Assembly: GCA_016647705.1 (NCBI GenBank) | Contig: JAENRU010000479.1 | Location: 1 to 64,000, forward strand | Length of the DNA stretch: 64,000 bases | Reading direction: 5' to 3' | Origin: Eucommia ulmoides | Taxonomy: Eukaryota; Streptophyta; Magnoliopsida; Garryales; Eucommiaceae | Shown here: in pieces, positions 59,342-64,000 of the stretch | Layout: every line of letters begins with the position of its first letter | Position numbering within the stretch: position 1 is the stretch's first letter | The notes under the pieces: model-generated | Seen by the model: the letters and a program-made list of their open reading frames with translations, nothing else | What the model was told of the DNA's origin: nothing | Database searches by the model: none | Program-made: the position numbers and the translations under genes

Positions 59342-61799
59342 AGAAATTTCGTCCCGAAATTTTTCGTCAAACTACTAATGCGTCAGATTCGCACCACATG
59401 GTTACATTCGTCTTACGTAATTTTAGAACAACTGATTCCTATGTAGGATCCCATAATTACAAGTCACCCAATATATAATCATTTCATTTCATCAAATTAT
59501 ATCCCCCTATTGCAACACTTCCATTCGCAGTAGTCGATAGTATATCCAATACCCAACGAATAGCGTGCACTTGGTCGATCACGCTAAACACGAACAGCCA
59601 ACGGTCAAAGAATCTCAATTGATTGAGCCTATTCATTCCGGCTATAATTTTTCCGTAACCCACACTTATTTATTTCGTCCGATATTTTCCAGTCGACCAG
59701 TTTGCCACAATATCACCGTTTAACATTTAAATCAACAACACCCACAACCAAGTGCTTAAGCAGTTTCATAAGCACAATTAGCCCAAAATTTTCAACCTCA
59801 GTATCTAGCTCAGACTTCAATTCTCTTATAACGTTTCCAAATATTACCGTTAAATCTTTCGCACTGCGCCAAAATCACATAAATATGTTTTAAATCACGT
59901 CCAAAACATAACAACGTCCCCCAACACATAGATATCACCAACCACCTCACTACATATCCAAATACGTCAAACGGGTCATCTATAAGAATTTCCTTCATGC
60001 CCCCATATTTAAACAAGTCTTTCACGAGGTCACGTGCATTAATTCCGTTTCAATATACCTAACGTGCTTCAAACCATTATCCACGCATAAATATGAATCA
60101 AAGTACCTAACTGTGTCCCAGTTACAAAATTTTCAATACTTCATAAAAGTTATTTGGAATAATTCAAATTATCATTTTCTTATGAGATCTCAGTGACCTC
60201 ACATGCTAACTTCGCCTAATAATTAATAGTAAATAAATACATCTAATTAAGTTCTCTCTCTCTCTTTTTTTTTTTTTTTTGTCAACTCCGTTTTCTAAAA
60301 TAAACACACCGAGCTGTCTCCAATTCTTGATAATTTTACATTTTCCTATCTCAGTTCAGTTTATTAGACTGAAGTCGTACCTCCTCCTCATACAACGCTT
60401 TATACCGTACCACCTTAATAACAGAAAATGTATCTATTGGTTTAAACACATTCCATTAGCGCCACTTGATCTTTCTTGTTACCAAAAATTCCCAAACGCA
60501 ACTCCTCAACATACCTCCAATATCTGAATTGCAGTTCTCGATGATCCATAATTAAGAAGAGTTACGAATTCTCAACTTAGCACCCAAAGCAAAATAGGAA
60601 CTCGACTAGAACGTCAAAATAATTATCCGATTCTGGTACTACAGTTTCTCATCTACAGTTCCTCCATTGTAGGATTTTCATCTGGAAATACTTCCTAACT
60701 TTCCATATTTACAACGTGCCGATTTAAGTTATCATCATTCAATACTGCATTTTTCGAGTTTCTCCGCTGACTGTTCATATAATGGCGACTTACTCCGCTT
60801 TGATAACAATATAATTTTTTTTTTTCTTAATCCAAGTTACAATACGGCGACGACACTTATGATTTCAGAATTCTAAAAAATATTTCGAGTAACTGATCGA
60901 CCGAGTCTAAACACATGCTAAAATTTTTAATTTAGGAGCTACCGATCCTTATTAAACATATAATTCAACATCGAATTTGCACTTTTGATTTAAAATAATT
61001 ATATTAACCTAACTTTATTGGACATTTTCGTTGAACCGGTGCCTCATGCAACCGAAACCTCCAGTCAATATACATTAGCATACGCATAAAAAATATTCCT
61101 CGAACTACTCCCCCCTCCCTTTTTTTTTTCTTCATTTAGAAAAGGTCAAAGCTACCATAGCCCACCTGGATGTTACTACTCAACCTCAATTTTTACCACC
61201 AAATAAATCACCTAACAATAATTGTTACGATTCCCCAATTCCATTTCAATCTAATAATAATACTCATACAATCACAATAGTTTATCATTACCGAGCATTG
61301 CATACATTGTTCTATTCACCTCTTTTAAGGTCTTTTTCGTCAATTGGCATTATTAAAACTGCACACTTTAAAACTACACACTTTATTTTCAATCCTCAAA
61401 ACTTCATCATCATTCCTGACACGCTAGTTAGCTCTACAGTCCATTCCCACTGCATCGCTAAGCCTTCTTAGCTAGACATCCGGTTTCTGCATTTCTACAA
61501 TACGGTTAAACAATGCCATTTCAAAAATCAAAATTTCAAATAACGTCACCATCTAACTAACCGCCCACTAAACTTACAAGAATCCCAACTTGACACATAC
61601 ATTAGTATGAGTAACTCAAATGTGCGCAACCACGTTTTTTTTTTTTTTTTTTTTTTTTTTCTGATTTTCGACGAAAAACACAAATCCCGTCATACAGGAA
61701 ATGTCACTAAACATCAAAACATTTATAATTACTATCAGCTCCAAAAGTTTTCGAGTTCCAGTTACGCTTTTTGGCCTTCCTATTATACCACAGCTGCGA

Positions 61800-61940
61800 T
61801 TTCCAATGGATCCAAGTGAATATTATTTCCCAAAATCACATGCCCCAAATTTACCACTCGATCCAACCAATACTTATATTTATTGCATAAAGCATACAAT
61901 CGCACAGTCTTAGTAACTCATTCTGAAGATGTTCTACATA
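61800..61940 (-). pseudogene. Ty3/gypsy reverse transcriptase remnant
   Basis: Minus-strand translation gives EHLQNELLRLCDCMLYA, then after a frame shift LDRVV.LGHVI and LDP.EI.AV. These match in order the conserved EHL...L..LYAK, ..W...V.FLGHVIS and DP.KIEAV stretches near the end of gypsy reverse transcriptases. Frame changes and stops show it is dead. No intact gag, protease, RNase H or integrase frame was found, though decayed pieces are likely elsewhere in 59340-63190. Confidence 0.75.
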
Positions 61941-63199
61941 CTCTTATCTACTCTCGACCAGATCACCGCTTTCATCACGTCCCAAACTCTAATCTTCAAG
62001 TACGAATACCTTACTAAGAAAAATCTAACCCTTTACTCTATTGCAATCGATTTTAACAACCCATCCATTCTAACTAATGAGTTACCAACAACGAATCTTC
62101 ATGGAACAACATCCCTGATCTACTCAAATCATGAATTGATGGCCTAAATTTATTGTAACGACCTGGTTTCCCAGGGTCGTCCAGGGCTTTTCCTATTAAT
62201 CCACTCAATTTTTCCTATATCAAGACGATCACCTAAAATTTTTGCAAGGTTATGAGTTCAAACCTCATTTTCCCCCTATTTTATCAACACGAGTATAATC
62301 TACCACTTAATGAGCCGAATGTTCACCTCCTTTCCATTTTGGAACTTATTTAACAGCAACCAAAATTTTTAATCACGCCCACTAGCACCCTACCAAACTT
62401 AGAACTACATAGGGAAAAATCCTTAACTATTTCAATATCCGCCGCTAAAACTTGTTCGAACGAATGCCCAGTATCTGTGTACTGACTTACGATATTCTCT
62501 CTTTAACACTTTTCTACCCTTCTAGACCCACTATCAAACTAACTGAGGTAAAAGATACACCTTCCCAACAATACATACTTTTATTCATCCCAAATTTGAT
62601 TTCACTCGCAACTCTATATTATTCATTCAAATGGAGTATAGTTACACACATCTACTATCCTTCCAGACCCACAATCCTCGGCTACTTTCTACATATTATT
62701 TTCTATTACGTTACTATATACCACAACTGTTGCTCCGCCTGTCAATCAATCTAAAACGTATCACCAAATTAAATTCCTATGTAGTAATGTCACAGTTTCC
62801 TTTCAGATTGCCTAGAAGACGATTTACTCCTTTTGAATATTATTTCTTATTCCAACTTAAGTATGTTCTACTATATCATCACATATGTTATTAACGACGT
62901 ATTAGGTCTTGCCTTTCTTAAGTGTAGTTGTTTATTTAGCTTAGCCTTCTTATCTTGTGGAAGACATCCATCCTGGCAATATCACCACGTGATAGTATCA
63001 CTACTTACCAACAAGGCAACCCTCCATGCAACATGCCAATGCACCTACTAATGAAATAAAAGATTTAACATTCATACACTGCACTAACCTATTGACACCC
63101 TATCTCATGTCCCCTACTAACTAGACGACTGGCACGTCCTCCTATCTTAGAGTCTTCTACTGACACAACCCTGGCAAGTCTACAGAACCTGTAACCTAG

Positions 63200-63213
63200 G
63201 CTCTGATACCAAA
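63200..63213 (-). other. Primer-binding site, initiator-Met tRNA
   Basis: The minus strand reads TTGGTATCAGAGCC just after the end of the right-hand LTR. TGGTATCAGAGC is the common plant retrotransposon primer site complementary to the 3' end of initiator methionine tRNA. A few bases (ATTT) separate it from the LTR. Confidence 0.85.
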
Positions 63214-63215
63214 AT

Positions 63216-64000
63216 TGTCAAGACCCGACCCGGACACCCGTCATTGTGGGGCCGACGTGATGACAACATGACATCACCTAACCGACTAACCAACCATAAT
63301 TCGACAATATACAAACTATTCATCTGTACAACATATACAAAAATTTAATATGATAGAAAATACACCGTCCCAAACAAGAACACCCAAACAAACCCCATAA
63401 ACTTCTCTTAGATTCACCTCTGACACCCTGCCTCATTATATTTCCTCTCAATTAACTTCAACGCACGACCCGCATAACTCTCTCTAGCGCCAGTAGGGGA
63501 CAAACCAACTCCTAGTTATTTCACCTGCGAGTGTACTGCCTTCTTAGTAAAAACCATTTTAACATAATAATAATACATTCTAAATAATACACATTCAAAT
63601 GGATCAAGCGTAAATATATAAACACCACACAGTTGGTAAAATCTCCAGTATATAAGCAGTGAAAGTAAAATAGTATAAATAAATTCCATTCAAATCCATC
63701 CAGTATCAAATAAGACCAATCACAATAATCAATAATAAATCACCCAATATATATAAAAAACCATAACTCAAACACACATCTCAATCCCATACCCACCGGC
63801 TAAGCTATAGTGATCGTTTTAACCTCACGATCAGGAGTTGCAATGGTACCGTAACCATCCGTAGGATATGCCTTCCTAGCGGACCTAACTGCGCAGATCA
63901 CCGCCTACCGGATGTCTCCAATGGTCATAATATAAATCACCACATTATATCGATCACCAAATATAAATCACCACCTGCCGGACCACCCTCCGGACAGGAC
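63216..64000 (-). repeat. 5' LTR, partial (cut by window end)
   Basis: The sequence starting TGTCAAGACCCGACCCGG repeats the left LTR base for base with scattered substitutions through to the window end, including the GCCGGACCACCCTCCGG subrepeats. The remainder, about 2 kb if full length, lies outside the window, so the right target-site flank cannot be read. Confidence 0.9.

Larger units (their letters stand above)
56528..64000 (-). mobile_element. Ty3/gypsy LTR retrotransposon, minus strand, decayed, truncated by the window
   Basis: Two LTRs in the same orientation bound an internal part of 3.9 kb. On the minus strand the 5' LTR is the right one (63216 to beyond 64000) and the 3' LTR is the left one (56528-59325). 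The primer site TTGGTATCAGAGCC follows the 5' LTR, and the purine tract AGGAGGGAAGAGT precedes the 3' LTR, right after the GTCCCGAAATT...TTTTAG-type end typical of plant gypsy polyproteins. Reverse-transcriptase remnants lie near 61800-61935. The internal part is shorter than a complete element and has no long ORF, so it is defective. Long LTRs and the end sequence suggest the Tekay/Del chromovirus lineage. That assignment is inference. Confidence 0.85.

Noticed and set aside
58319..59378. Long His/Thr-rich and Cys/Val-rich ORFs on both strands
   Set aside because: They lie on a CA/GT-rich low-complexity stretch inside the LTR, open in several frames, and have no conserved domain.
62150..62215. 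TGTAACGACCTGG...GGGTCGTCC segment resembling an LTR end inside the gypsy interior
   Set aside because: On the minus strand it ends GGTCGTTACA like an LTR terminus, but I found no partner copy, primer site or target duplication in the window.

Overview
This is a nuclear segment of a flowering-plant genome, almost certainly a eudicot. Four things show this: a Dof zinc-finger gene and a TIR-domain gene of plant type, a splicing-factor gene cut by 17 GT-AG introns, plant transposon families (hAT, Ty3/gypsy, TRIM, Au-type SINE), and very AT-rich, microsatellite-rich spacers. The species cannot be named from the sequence. No bacterial-type system, CRISPR array or gene cluster is present.

Layout. 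1-2.1 kb: 3' part of a hAT transposase gene, with a BED finger at the window edge and a short last intron that restores a normal C-terminus. 2.1-3.7 kb: an old dispersed repeat split by a 1.2-kb element with terminal inverted repeats and a 10-bp target duplication. 3.7-19 kb: repeats, one possible small membrane-protein ORF, a decayed minus-strand gene-like region (5.9-8.5 kb), tandem repeats and SINEs. 19.8-20.65 kb: a two-exon TIR-only gene. 20.8-34 kb: dense small elements, including degenerate tandem repeats, long-inverted-repeat MITEs, a triplicated promoter/first-exon-like unit, a compact TRIM with primer-binding site, an Au SINE, and a 1.0-kb non-autonomous hAT element. 34.3-35.0 kb: a Dof transcription-factor gene on the minus strand. 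35-46 kb: TRIM remnants, tandem repeats and a full SINE. 47.0-55.5 kb: a complete 18-exon gene for the SF3b subunit 2 (SF3b145) on the minus strand, about 590 residues. 56.5-64 kb: a decayed Ty3/gypsy retrotransposon on the minus strand with 2.8-kb LTRs, running off the right edge.

The three host genes (TIR-only, Dof, SF3B2) show no functional link and appear to be independent loci separated by transposon debris. I found no convincing undescribed system. The most useful observations are structural: spliced gene models that ORF calls miss, and several elements whose ends and target-site duplications can be read directly.
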